Assembly: GCA_017436865.1 (NCBI GenBank)
Contig: JAFSCH010000070.1
Span: 1 to 50,267 of the forward strand
DNA length: 50,267 nucleotides
Source: Lachnospiraceae bacterium
Lineage (GTDB): Bacteria > Bacillota > Clostridia > Lachnospirales > Lachnospiraceae
Reading direction: 5' to 3'
The first letter of the stretch is position 1, and each line of letters starts with the position of its first letter. A program made the position numbers and the translations under genes. Under the pieces are notes generated by a model. That model was given only the letters and a program-made list of their open reading frames with translations. It did no database searches and was not told the DNA's origin. Shown here piece after piece: positions 43,999 through 50,267 of the stretch.

Positions 43999-44024
43999 AG
44001 ACTGACAGTTTGTCGGTCTTTTTT
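43999..44024 (+). terminator. Terminator after the second histidine kinase
   Basis: AGACTGACA, loop GTT, TGTCGGTCT, then TTTTT. Related to the terminators at 22987 and 31167 (shared flank AAGTGAT, AAGAGACTG). Confidence 0.85.
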
Positions 44025-44030
44025 GTTGAT

Positions 44031-44116
44031 AGGAAAGTGCTGTAATGTGGTGGTAGTTAGACAAGAATTTCGTAAGAAATTCTTGCCAAAGTGCGTGCCA
44101 GCGCACGCACTATTTT
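44031..44116 (+). repeat. 85-bp double-hairpin repeat, copy 3 (second hairpin inverted)
   Basis: Same flank AGGAAAGTGCTGTA and the same CAAGAATTTC-gtaa-GAAATTCTTG hairpin, but the second hairpin is GTGCGTGC-cagc-GCACGCAC. Its loop CAGC is the reverse complement of GCTG in copies 1 and 2, so this hairpin is inverted. It abuts operator P4. Confidence 0.8.
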
Positions 44117-44179
44117 ACCGTTCAAGGAGTTAAGTGACCGTTTAAGGAGTTATAGTTGGAAGGAAAAATATCCTATGAT
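44117..44179 (+). promoter_or_regulatory. LytTR-type operator and promoter P4 (system C)
   Basis: ACCGTTCAA (44117-44125) and ACCGTTTAA (44137-44145), 20 bp apart, then TATGAT at 44174-44179, again 37 bp from the start of the second repeat. It drives the C39 exporter region. Confidence 0.78.
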
Positions 44180-44235
44180 ATGTTCAGTTTGTTGAACAAT
44201 TATATTTAGTAAAAACAAGAAAGAGGCGCAAAAGA

Positions 44236-44286
44236 ATGATATATGGTATACAACTAATGAATATATGGATAGCAATCGCAGAATAA
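44236..44286 (+). CDS. 16-residue hydrophobic peptide ORF, possible relative of the peptide at 23128
   Basis: It reads MIYGIQLMNIWIAIAE, with AGAAAGAGG upstream. It has the same position relative to P4 (about 60 nt after the -10 box) as the 25-residue peptide has to P1. The DNA aligns over the first 10 codons (MxYxxQxMxI), but it stops earlier. It may be a decayed or shortened pheromone-like peptide. Evidence is weak because of the length. Confidence 0.35.
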   Translation: MIYGIQLMNIWIAIAE

Positions 44287-44366
44287 ATAATAGGGAGCTG
44301 AGAAAGACAAGAAGAATTAAGAGAATAAATTATGAAGTAAGTTAGAAAAAGAAGGATCATAACATA

Positions 44367-46601
44367 ATGCGATATACATATGTGAAACAACATGATGCAA
44401 CAGACTGTGCAGCGGCTTGCCTTGCCATGGTCTGTTTGCATTATAAGAAAGAAACAACCATTACAAAGCTAAGAGATATGATGGGAACGGATTTGAAGGG
44501 GACAAACCTCATAGGGTTAAGTAAAGGGGCAGATAGACTAGGTTTTACTTCACAGGCAATAAGAGTTGATAAGGAAGGTTTTTTAAGTGAGTACACATTA
44601 CCTGCTATAGCCAACATACTCACGAAAGAGGGATTAAGTCACTTTGTTGTCATTTTTAAGATTACCAAAAAGTATGTAGTAATAGGAGACCCGGCAAAAG
44701 ACCTTATCAGAATGGAGATAGATGAATTCTATAAGACTTTTACGGGAGCCATGTTGATATTAAAACCGAATAATGAATTTACAAGAGAAAAAATAAAAGG
44801 GGAGCAAATTTTTCACAGATATTTAAGGCTATTATTACCACAGAAGAAGTTGTTCTTTTATGGGATTTTAGCCTCTTTTCTTATGACCCTACTCGGGATA
44901 GTATCTTCCATATTTAACAATATGATATATGATGAAATATTGCCATATAAACAGGAAAATGTTCTTAGGATGGTGTTGCTTGTCTTTCTCGGCGTTTCAA
45001 TTGTGCAAATCATGATTGAATTTGTAAGACAATGGATGATGATGCATTTGTCCATTCGCATAGATATACCACTTATGTTAGGGTATTTTGAACATATCTA
45101 TAAGCTTCCTATGAAATTTTTTGCAACAAGAAAAACGGGTGATATTACAACAAGATTTTCCGATGCATTTACAATCAAAGAAGTGTTCACGAACATTGCA
45201 CTAACCTTAGTTATGGATATTGGAATGGCACTTGTAACAGGAGTCATTCTCTTTCGTATGAATGCTTCCTTGTTTGCAATTATTATATTCATGACACTTA
45301 TCAGTATCTTACTTGTTTTCATTTTTAAACAGCCATATAAAAAGATTAATGAAGAACAAATGCAACAGGCTTCGGTATTAAATTCTCAGATTATAGAGGG
45401 ACTTCGAGCCGTAGAGACGATAAAAGGAAATGCGAATGAAGATACCGAACTGGAGAATATAGAAAGAGAATATGTTAGAAGCTTAAGAATTGGTTACAAA
45501 GAGGGGATGCTCTCTAATGTACAGGGAACTATATCAAGCTTAATATCGGGAGTTGGCAACTTGATTTTAACGTATGCAGGAATTATGCAGGTAATTGAGG
45601 GAAATATCACCCTTGGAAGTATGATGGCGTTTACAACATTATCGGGCTATTTTATGAATCCGGTAGGACGTTTAATCAGTTTGCAGTTATCCATACAGGA
45701 AGCAAATATTTCTATGAAACGAATGGCTGAAATTATGGATTATGAAAGAGAGCAGGATAGTGAAGATGAACAGTGTTTTCAAGAGTTGGAAGAGATAGAT
45801 GGCGATATAGAGTTTAAAAATATAACCTTTCGTTATGGAAGTAGAAAACCGGTGCTTCACAATGTCAGCTTTACCATACCAAAAGGACAGAAGGTTGCTT
45901 TGGTTGGTGGAAGTGGTAGTGGTAAATCTACCATTGCTAAGCTTCTCTTGAAATATTATGAACCAGAAGACGGAGAGATTACGATAGACGGTGTGGATAT
46001 TAATGAGTACACCAATGATTCTCTAAGACGTCGGATTTCATATGTTCCACAAAATATCGAGTTATTTTCAAAAAGTATTTATGACAACATTAGAGTAAGT
46101 CGTATGAATGCCACATTAGACGAAGTGAAAGAGGCTGCAAAAGCGGCGGATGCACATGATTTTATAAAGAAGCTTCCGATGCAGTATTACACATTTCTGG
46201 AAGAAGCAGGAAATGGTTTAAGTGGTGGTGAAAAGCAGAGAATTGCATTGGCAAGAGCTTTCCTTAAGAAAAATGAATTCTATATCTTAGATGAGAGTAC
46301 CAGCAATTTGGATTTTGCAACAGAAAATATCATTTTTGATATGATATACAACAAATTTAGGAAGAAATCCATGCTGATTATAGCGCATAGGCTTGCAACG
46401 ATTAAAAATTGTGATGTGATTATTGTCTTGGATAAAGGTGAGATTGTAGAGCAGGGAACACATGAAGAATTACTTGCAAAAGAGGGAAGATATTATGAAC
46501 TGTGGGAGATGCAACAAGGCAATTTTGTGATAAGAGAAGAGGAAAAAGAGCAGGAGACTGTAGAAGAGGTGTTTGATGAAAACGAAATGAGCTACATCTA
46601 G
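44367..46601 (+). CDS. Bacteriocin ABC exporter with C39 peptidase domain
   Basis: 744 residues. The N-terminal C39 cysteine peptidase (1-130) has YVKQHDATDCAAACLAMV (Gln8, Cys14), His92 in GLSHFVVIF and Asp108 in VIGDPA. The membrane domain spans about 155-440. The ATPase has Walker A LVGGSGSGKSTIAKLL, signature GLSGGEKQRIALARAF, Walker B FYILDESTSNLD and H-loop LIIAHR. Such exporters cut leaders after a double glycine and secrete the peptide; two matching precursors are encoded downstream. No HlyD-type accessory protein is seen, as is usual for Clostridial PCAT types. Confidence 0.95.
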   Translation: MRYTYVKQHDATDCAAACLAMVCLHYKKETTITKLRDMMGTDLKGTNLIGLSKGADRLGFTSQAIRVDKEGFLSEYTLPAIANILTKEGLSHFVVIFKITKKYVVIGDPAKDLIRMEIDEFYKTFTGAMLILKPNNEFTREKIKGEQIFHRYLRLLLPQKKLFFYGILASFLMTLLGIVSSIFNNMIYDEILPYKQENVLRMVLLVFLGVSIVQIMIEFVRQWMMMHLSIRIDIPLMLGYFEHIYKLPMKFFATRKTGDITTRFSDAFTIKEVFTNIALTLVMDIGMALVTGVILFRMNASLFAIIIFMTLISILLVFIFKQPYKKINEEQMQQASVLNSQIIEGLRAVETIKGNANEDTELENIEREYVRSLRIGYKEGMLSNVQGTISSLISGVGNLILTYAGIMQVIEGNITLGSMMAFTTLSGYFMNPVGRLISLQLSIQEANISMKRMAEIMDYEREQDSEDEQCFQELEEIDGDIEFKNITFRYGSRKPVLHNVSFTIPKGQKVALVGGSGSGKSTIAKLLLKYYEPEDGEITIDGVDINEYTNDSLRRRISYVPQNIELFSKSIYDNIRVSRMNATLDEVKEAAKAADAHDFIKKLPMQYYTFLEEAGNGLSGGEKQRIALARAFLKKNEFYILDESTSNLDFATENIIFDMIYNKFRKKSMLIIAHRLATIKNCDVIIVLDKGEIVEQGTHEELLAKEGRYYELWEMQQGNFVIREEEKEQETVEEVFDENEMSYI

Positions 46602-46713
46602 AAATGAAAAAGGGGATTATGGTAGGTGTTAAACTTAAGTTTTACATATATTTACGACTGAATGCATGCAGGAGTAAAACACAAAAATCAAAAAATAAGG
46701 AGGAGTAAGTACA

Positions 46714-47115
46714 ATGGTAATGGTTTACGATGGGGCATTAGTAATGCCAAGCAGTTATGCTGTGATGGAACAAGAGGAAATGACATATGTTGAAGGTGGA
46801 ATTGCAGTTCCAAATTGGTTAGTATCTGGTGCCACTAATTTAGCTATATCTGCGCTATTTGGTGGAGTGGGTGCTTTTGCGGGAAAGGTTGCAGCAGGAT
46901 ATTTTGCCAAGGCAGCAGCAAGAAAAATGTTTGCAGAACAATTATCAAAACAACTTTTTGCTAAAGGAGTTGCTAGCAAGGCGGTTTCAGTAATCTGTGG
47001 ATATCTTCCTTCAGCTCTAACTCTTATAGGAGCTTTTGTAGATCCAGGAAAATCTTTTGCTGAATTTCTTGATGGTCGCGATAAGAAACCAAATAATGGA
47101 TATTTTGATTTATAA
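46714..47115 (+). CDS. Double-glycine bacteriocin precursor C1
   Basis: 133 residues. The leader MVMVYDGALVMPSSYAVMEQ continues EEMTYVEGG with Gly-Gly at 28-29; the core of 104 residues begins IAVPNWLVSGATNL. The core is alanine- and glycine-rich and hydrophobic (ISALFGGVGAFAGKVAAGYF) with a charged C-terminus (DGRDKKPNNGYFDL). GGAGG precedes the ATG. The precursor at 48582 has nearly the same leader but a different core, the hallmark of substrates of one C39 exporter. At 104 residues the core is long for class II bacteriocins and resembles Blp-like or large Gly/Ala-rich peptides. Confidence 0.88.
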   Translation: MVMVYDGALVMPSSYAVMEQEEMTYVEGGIAVPNWLVSGATNLAISALFGGVGAFAGKVAAGYFAKAAARKMFAEQLSKQLFAKGVASKAVSVICGYLPSALTLIGAFVDPGKSFAEFLDGRDKKPNNGYFDL

Positions 47116-47132
47116 GTCATAGAATTAGTAAA

Positions 47133-47175
47133 ACTATCTTATCTGATATTTATTCAAAATATTGGATAAGATAGT
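47133..47175 (+). other. Long hairpin after bacteriocin precursor C1
   Basis: ACTATCTTATC pairs perfectly with GATAAGATAGT, with an inner ATA/TAT extension. No T-run follows, so it is not a standard terminator. An equivalent hairpin follows precursor C2. It may protect the 3' end of precursor mRNA or attenuate the immunity genes. Confidence 0.6.
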
Positions 47176-47216
47176 AAGAAATATAACCTCGTTAAATATA
47201 AGATATGGGAGAAGAT

Positions 47217-47720
47217 ATGGATTATATATTAACAGAAAAGGGATTGATACTTCCGATAATGATACCCTTGGTTTTTGAAATGATTGTAATTATTGAAATA
47301 CAGAGATGTATGTTTCCTAGGATGAAGTGGATATTTGTTGCGACATGGTATTTGTTTGGAATTATTATAGAATGTTTTTTGTTTTTCTATCATTTTGACT
47401 TCTATATATGTTATATATGGATTTTGGGTGTTATAGCAGGATATCCCATACTCTACTTTTTCTCAAAATTGGGCGATTTTGTAAACAAGGATTTAACTTT
47501 GGAAGAACAAAAAATATATTATAGATTTTCGCGTGTTTGGGTCGGTATTATAGGAATTTGTATTTTGCTTTTTGTTCTTTTTGGAAAGTTTAGCGAAATT
47601 GTTTGTAAAAATCTAGATAGTAAAACAGTATTTTTTTCAAAATGCTTATATCTGTTGCTGGGGTTATCATGCGTGTTAAGTAGTGTTGTATTGAAAAGGA
47701 TTGAGAAAATGAAATGTTAA
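47217..47720 (+). CDS. Small membrane protein, possible bacteriocin immunity
   Basis: 167 residues with about four hydrophobic helices (LILPIMIPLVFEMIVII, WIFVATWYLFGIIIECFLFF, YICYIWILGVIAGYPILYFF, VWVGIIGICILLFVLFGKF) and a fifth near the C-terminus. The start at 47217 is preferred for GGAGAAG just upstream; an ATG at 47205 lacks a site. It directly follows precursor C1 and overlaps the next membrane gene by 7 bp. Position suggests self-immunity against C1. No known family is recognised. Confidence 0.65.
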   Translation: MDYILTEKGLILPIMIPLVFEMIVIIEIQRCMFPRMKWIFVATWYLFGIIIECFLFFYHFDFYICYIWILGVIAGYPILYFFSKLGDFVNKDLTLEEQKIYYRFSRVWVGIIGICILLFVLFGKFSEIVCKNLDSKTVFFSKCLYLLLGLSCVLSSVVLKRIEKMKC

Positions 47721-48517
47721 ACAAAAATTTTAGTTTCATTATTGCTTTATCAAATTTGTTATTTTACATAGGAATTGTTATTACAATATTTTTATGCGAT
47801 TTACAGGATAATTCACCAATATTTTTAGTTGGTTATGTATGTATCATAATGGGATTGATAGGAACGGTATTAACAGATTCTGTAATCAACTCAGACGCAG
47901 AAGGTATAAATATTATGGCTTTTCAAATAATATTGTTACTTAAAGAAGCAATACTCATTATGTTATTTGTTGTTATGAGAAAAAATTTTAATGTTTCACT
48001 ATGCATTCTATTTGGGTTATCAATTGCAGACAATGTTTTAGAGATAATCCTTATAAAACAAATTTATAGAAAACAAATATCGGTAAAGCAGTTTCTTATG
48101 CAGGAAAATCCAGTCGACAGAATAACACTGTCAAAAATAAGACGTAGCTATTGGATAAATATAATTTTTATATTTTTGTTTTGTGATATTCATAATAATA
48201 TATATGAAACAATGACGATGTTAATACTTGCGCTTTTGGTACATATGATTACGGTAAGAAAAACAATAATATGTATTCGTGATTATACAGGATTGCAAAG
48301 AAAAAGCTTAAATCATATTATAGCCATCTTTTGGTTTATAGAACTTATAGGATTAGCAATGGTTTATTTGGACGTAGATAGGATATTAATATGTAGCATT
48401 TTTGGCTATTATTACATGATTATAACAGATTGTGTAAATCCTCAAAGAACATCAATTATAAAAATAGATAGAAATAAAAAGAGAGAGGAACATCATGAAG
48501 AAAATACAATTCAATGA
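47714..48517 (+). CDS. Multi-pass membrane protein, possible bacteriocin immunity
   Basis: 267 residues with about seven hydrophobic segments (FIIALSNLLFYIGIVITIFL, FLVGYVCIIMGLIGTVL, IILLLKEAILIMLFVVM, ILFGLSIADNVLEIILI, ININIIFIFLF-like region, MLILALLVHMITV, IIAIFWFIELIGLAMVYL). It ends in a charged tail (NKKREEHHEENTIQ). It is translationally coupled to the upstream gene and overlaps a 24-residue ORF by 23 bp. Between two precursor genes, it is likely part of immunity or accessory function, but no family is recognised. Confidence 0.65.
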   Translation: MLNKNFSFIIALSNLLFYIGIVITIFLCDLQDNSPIFLVGYVCIIMGLIGTVLTDSVINSDAEGINIMAFQIILLLKEAILIMLFVVMRKNFNVSLCILFGLSIADNVLEIILIKQIYRKQISVKQFLMQENPVDRITLSKIRRSYWINIIFIFLFCDIHNNIYETMTMLILALLVHMITVRKTIICIRDYTGLQRKSLNHIIAIFWFIELIGLAMVYLDVDRILICSIFGYYYMIITDCVNPQRTSIIKIDRNKKREEHHEENTIQ

Positions 48518-48569
48518 GAGCAAAACATTAAAGTTAACTAATGTCTTGAAATACAAAATATTAATGTAG
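48495..48569 (+). CDS. 24-residue ORF, repeated at 50062
   Basis: It begins MKKIQFNESKTLKLTNVLKY and ends KILM. GAGAGAGGAA lies just upstream. The first 21 residues match the ORF at 50062 (MSKIQFSESKTLKLTNVLKY). It ends 12 bp before precursor C2. Either a small conserved peptide or the retained N-terminus of a lost larger gene. Confidence 0.5.
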   Translation: MKKIQFNESKTLKLTNVLKYKILM

Positions 48570-48581
48570 GAAGTAAGTACA

Positions 48582-48983
48582 ATGGTAATGACTTACGATG
48601 GGGCATTAGTAATGCCAAGCAGCTGTGCTGTGATGAATGAAGAGGAAATGACATATGTAGAAGGTGGAATTAAAATTGCAACATGGGTGGGCACGGCAGT
48701 AATTGATGCGGCAGTAACAGTAGCGTTTGGTGGTGCAGCAACTACAGCTGTGGGTTGGTTATTAGGTAAAGGAGTAGGAGCTGTAACAAATGCATTAGTA
48801 AGTGGAACGTCAGTTTGGGCAGGACTATTAAAAAATGCGTTAGGAAATGGAATGGCAAGTTTTCTGACTTCTAAGTTAGGAATGGTTGGAACAGTTATTA
48901 GTTTTACTAGTGTTGGAGGAACTATCATGAATCTATGGGATATGTGTGACAATGGTAAAATTGATGGATATGTAAATCTTTAA
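48582..48983 (+). CDS. Double-glycine bacteriocin precursor C2
   Basis: 133 residues with leader MVMTYDGALVMPSSCAVMNE continuing EEMTYVEGG (Gly-Gly at 28-29), nearly identical to C1. The 104-residue core starts IKIATWVGTAVIDAAVTVAF and is rich in Gly, Ala and Val with GGAATTAVGWLLGKGVGAV and a charged end (DNGKIDGYVNL, compare NNGYFDL in C1). Core sequences of C1 and C2 differ almost completely, yet lengths are equal, so they might act as a two-peptide bacteriocin or as separate activities. AGGAAG lies upstream. Confidence 0.88.
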   Translation: MVMTYDGALVMPSSCAVMNEEEMTYVEGGIKIATWVGTAVIDAAVTVAFGGAATTAVGWLLGKGVGAVTNALVSGTSVWAGLLKNALGNGMASFLTSKLGMVGTVISFTSVGGTIMNLWDMCDNGKIDGYVNL

Positions 48984-48993
48984 TAAATAGTAA

Positions 48994-49037
48994 GCTGTTG
49001 AAGTTCTAGGGTAATATAATTTTAGGACTTCAACAGC
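48994..49037 (+). other. Long hairpin after bacteriocin precursor C2
   Basis: GCTGTTGAAGT pairs perfectly with ACTTCAACAGC, loop about 22 nt, no T-run after it. It is in the same position as the hairpin after C1, with an unrelated sequence, so the structure rather than the sequence is kept. Confidence 0.6.
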
Positions 49038-49054
49038 CTATAAAGGGTGGAAAG

Positions 49055-49987
49055 ATGACAGTTAATTATGGGAAAACACAGTTGAAAAAATGCATGTATT
49101 CAGCAATATTTTTGACTATATTGTTGGGAAGTATAACAGTATTGTTGATAAAAGATAAAAGTATAGCAGTATTAATGGTGTGTACACCAATTGTTCTATA
49201 TTTTGAGGTGAGGTCAATAGCACTTATATTTCGAATATTAAAGAGAATAAAAAGGCATAGTATATTTCTTAAATGCAACGATGAGGAAATTTATATATAT
49301 TCGATAGATGGGGAAAGAGAGTGTATTAATCGTTCGCAGATTAAATATTTAATGTGGGATACAGGGAAGATGTATATCCAGACAGAAACCATGGAGCAGC
49401 AATATAAAAATTCTAAATTGCGCAAGTTTTTGAGGTATTATCTAGAGAATAATACGAATAAGTTGATATCCCCATTATGGTGTGAAAGTGAGGAGTTGAA
49501 GAAATTTTGTGCTTATGTTGGAATTGAACATAAGAAAAAAGTAGAAATAAATGTGAATGATTATGTAAATTTATGTAGTCGATATGTGGTTATTTTAGTA
49601 GGAATTTGTATGTTTTTTTTGTGGACTACTATAAGTGGGCAAAACTTAAAAATAGCAATTATAGTATTGGTGATACATGGAATAATACAGATGATTTTAC
49701 ACAAAAAAGATACAGTATCACTTTGTGTGGATAAAGTTAATTTTGGATTAATATTAAGATGTGTAATGTGCAGTGCTTTTTTGGCACAATATATTTTCGT
49801 AGCATGCAAAGTAGAGGAGCTATTCATGAATAATGATATTTTAGGTGCATGTTCAGTTAATACAGTTATTTTATCAATAGTGGTATATTTGTTTTTTGGA
49901 CTCCTATTCATGCCACAAAAGGGCTTTGGAAGACGGATGACGTACTATATGGTTAGAAGGAGTCAAAATAAATTGTATAACATGTAA
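49055..49987 (+). CDS. Membrane protein after precursor C2, possible immunity
   Basis: 310 residues. Two N-terminal hydrophobic segments (YSAIFLTILLGSITVLLI, IAVLMVCTPIVLYFEVRSIA), a cytoplasmic middle (about 65-165) with ECINRSQIKYLMWDTGKMYI that looks like a PH/YcxB-like sheet, then four more hydrophobic segments (YVVILVGICMFFLWTTI, IAIIVLVIHGIIQMIL, LILRCVMCSAFLAQYIFVA, VNTVILSIVVYLFFGLLFM). It follows C2 as the 47217 protein follows C1, so immunity is the likely role. GGGTGG precedes the ATG. No family is recognised with certainty. Confidence 0.65.
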   Translation: MTVNYGKTQLKKCMYSAIFLTILLGSITVLLIKDKSIAVLMVCTPIVLYFEVRSIALIFRILKRIKRHSIFLKCNDEEIYIYSIDGERECINRSQIKYLMWDTGKMYIQTETMEQQYKNSKLRKFLRYYLENNTNKLISPLWCESEELKKFCAYVGIEHKKKVEINVNDYVNLCSRYVVILVGICMFFLWTTISGQNLKIAIIVLVIHGIIQMILHKKDTVSLCVDKVNFGLILRCVMCSAFLAQYIFVACKVEELFMNNDILGACSVNTVILSIVVYLFFGLLFMPQKGFGRRMTYYMVRRSQNKLYNM

Positions 49988-50061
49988 TAAAAAGGGGATT
50001 TTGTGGAATTTGTGATGGGGACTTTTGTATAGGAACATAAATAAGATGGAGAAAAAATATC

Positions 50062-50169
50062 ATGAGTAAAATACAATTTAGTGAAAGCAAAACATTAAAG
50101 CTAACTAATGTTTTGAAATATAAAATACTCAACTTTCCCAGCAGATATTTCCAAATAAAGCTTGAATAA
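50062..50169 (+). CDS. 35-residue ORF, second copy of the 48495 element
   Basis: It begins MSKIQFSESKTLKLTNVLKY, matching the ORF at 48495, then diverges after codon 22 into NFPSRYFQIKLE and stops. GGAG lies upstream. The divergence point (about 50127) coincides with the end of a minus-strand frame, which looks like a breakpoint where other DNA has been joined. Confidence 0.45.
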   Translation: MSKIQFSESKTLKLTNVLKYKILNFPSRYFQIKLE

Positions 50170-50267
50170 ATGAGGCTTGAGAGCCAATCCATTCACTTAC
50201 TTTACATTTGATTACAGATGTGATATCTGCTGACAGGCTGGAAATGTGCTCCACAAATAAAGCCATA
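50129..50267 (-). other. Possible junction with another element; partial minus-strand frame at the right edge
   Basis: A minus-strand frame of at least 45 codons ends at 50129-50131; from an internal ATG it reads MALFVEHISSLSADITSVIK and ends FGNICWES. Inside it CAGCAGATAT (50139-50148) and ATATCTGCTG (50223-50232) form a 10-bp inverted repeat. It could be the end of a mobile element or a converging gene. Not identifiable from the visible part. Confidence 0.3.

Noticed and set aside
46627-46642. Short palindrome AAACTTAAGTTT upstream of bacteriocin precursor C1 as an operator
   Set aside because: It is AT-rich and occurs once; no similar site is found at the other precursor and it does not fit the LytTR repeat.
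1-50267. CRISPR arrays, rRNA, tRNA genes, complete insertion sequences or prophage modules
   Set aside because: No regularly spaced direct repeats of CRISPR type, no recognisable tRNA or rRNA segments, and no transposase or phage structural genes were found; the repeats seen are hairpin elements and tandem cassette copies.

Overview
The window looks like a chromosome segment of an anaerobic, spore-lineage Firmicute, most probably a Lachnospiraceae species of the Roseburia/Butyrivibrio/Agathobacter kind. The signs are low-to-moderate GC, strong AGGAGG-type ribosome binding sites, a pyruvate formate-lyase gene, a MecA adaptor, SleB/CwlD/GH18-type cell-wall hydrolases and a fchA-folD pair. No rRNA, tRNA, CRISPR array or complete insertion sequence was seen.

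Positions 1-20.6 kb are mainly housekeeping. Going rightwards there is pflB (cut by the left edge), a DUF1858 protein, mecA, a GH18 protein, a CwlD-like amidase, Sua5/TsaC, rpiB, upp and a secreted coiled-coil/SleB hydrolase. Next come an FHA / PP2C / Ser-Thr kinase signalling operon, fchA and folD, a 29-residue ORF, two adjacent AAA-ATPase-like/PD-(D/E)XK proteins and a coiled-coil protein. The FolD lacks the lysine and glutamine normally needed for cyclohydrolase activity, so FchA probably supplies that step.

Positions 20.7-50.3 kb form a compound, mosaic peptide-natural-product island. It opens with a LytTR response regulator and GHKL histidine kinase. Four promoters downstream (about 23.0, 31.2, 31.8 and 44.1 kb) carry a LytTR-type site ACCGTTCAA or a close variant, placed exactly 37 bp before a TATGMT-like -10 box; three of the four have a second copy 20 bp upstream. 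These promoters head three peptide systems. (A) 23.1-31.2 kb: a 25-residue delta-hemolysin-like peptide, a SPASM radical SAM enzyme, a TIGR04066-like protein, an acyl-carrier-like protein, a 57-residue Cys-rich precursor, a fused ABC exporter, a small subtilisin-like protein and an ABC/FtsX-type pair. (B) 31.2-41 kb: two paralogous 48-residue four-Cys precursors, a membrane-anchored CPYC thioredoxin-like protein plus a dead copy of it, two different SPASM radical SAM enzymes, a subtilisin fused to an ACP-like domain that lacks the attachment serine, an exporter split into membrane and ATPase genes, and a large ABC/permease pair likely to give immunity. (C) 44.1-50 kb: a C39-peptidase ABC exporter, two 133-residue double-glycine bacteriocin precursors and membrane proteins likely to give immunity.

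Between B and C lie a minus-strand HipA-like kinase and a second copy of the regulatory locus, in which the response regulator is reduced to its first 20 codons while the kinase is intact. Three copies of an 85-bp double-hairpin repeat (20.70, 41.08, 44.03 kb) flank these blocks, and a terminator-plus-operator junction recurs at cassette ends. This suggests assembly by recombination of cassettes under one quorum-type regulator. System B is the best candidate for something undescribed. All functional calls come from reading motifs; no database search was run.
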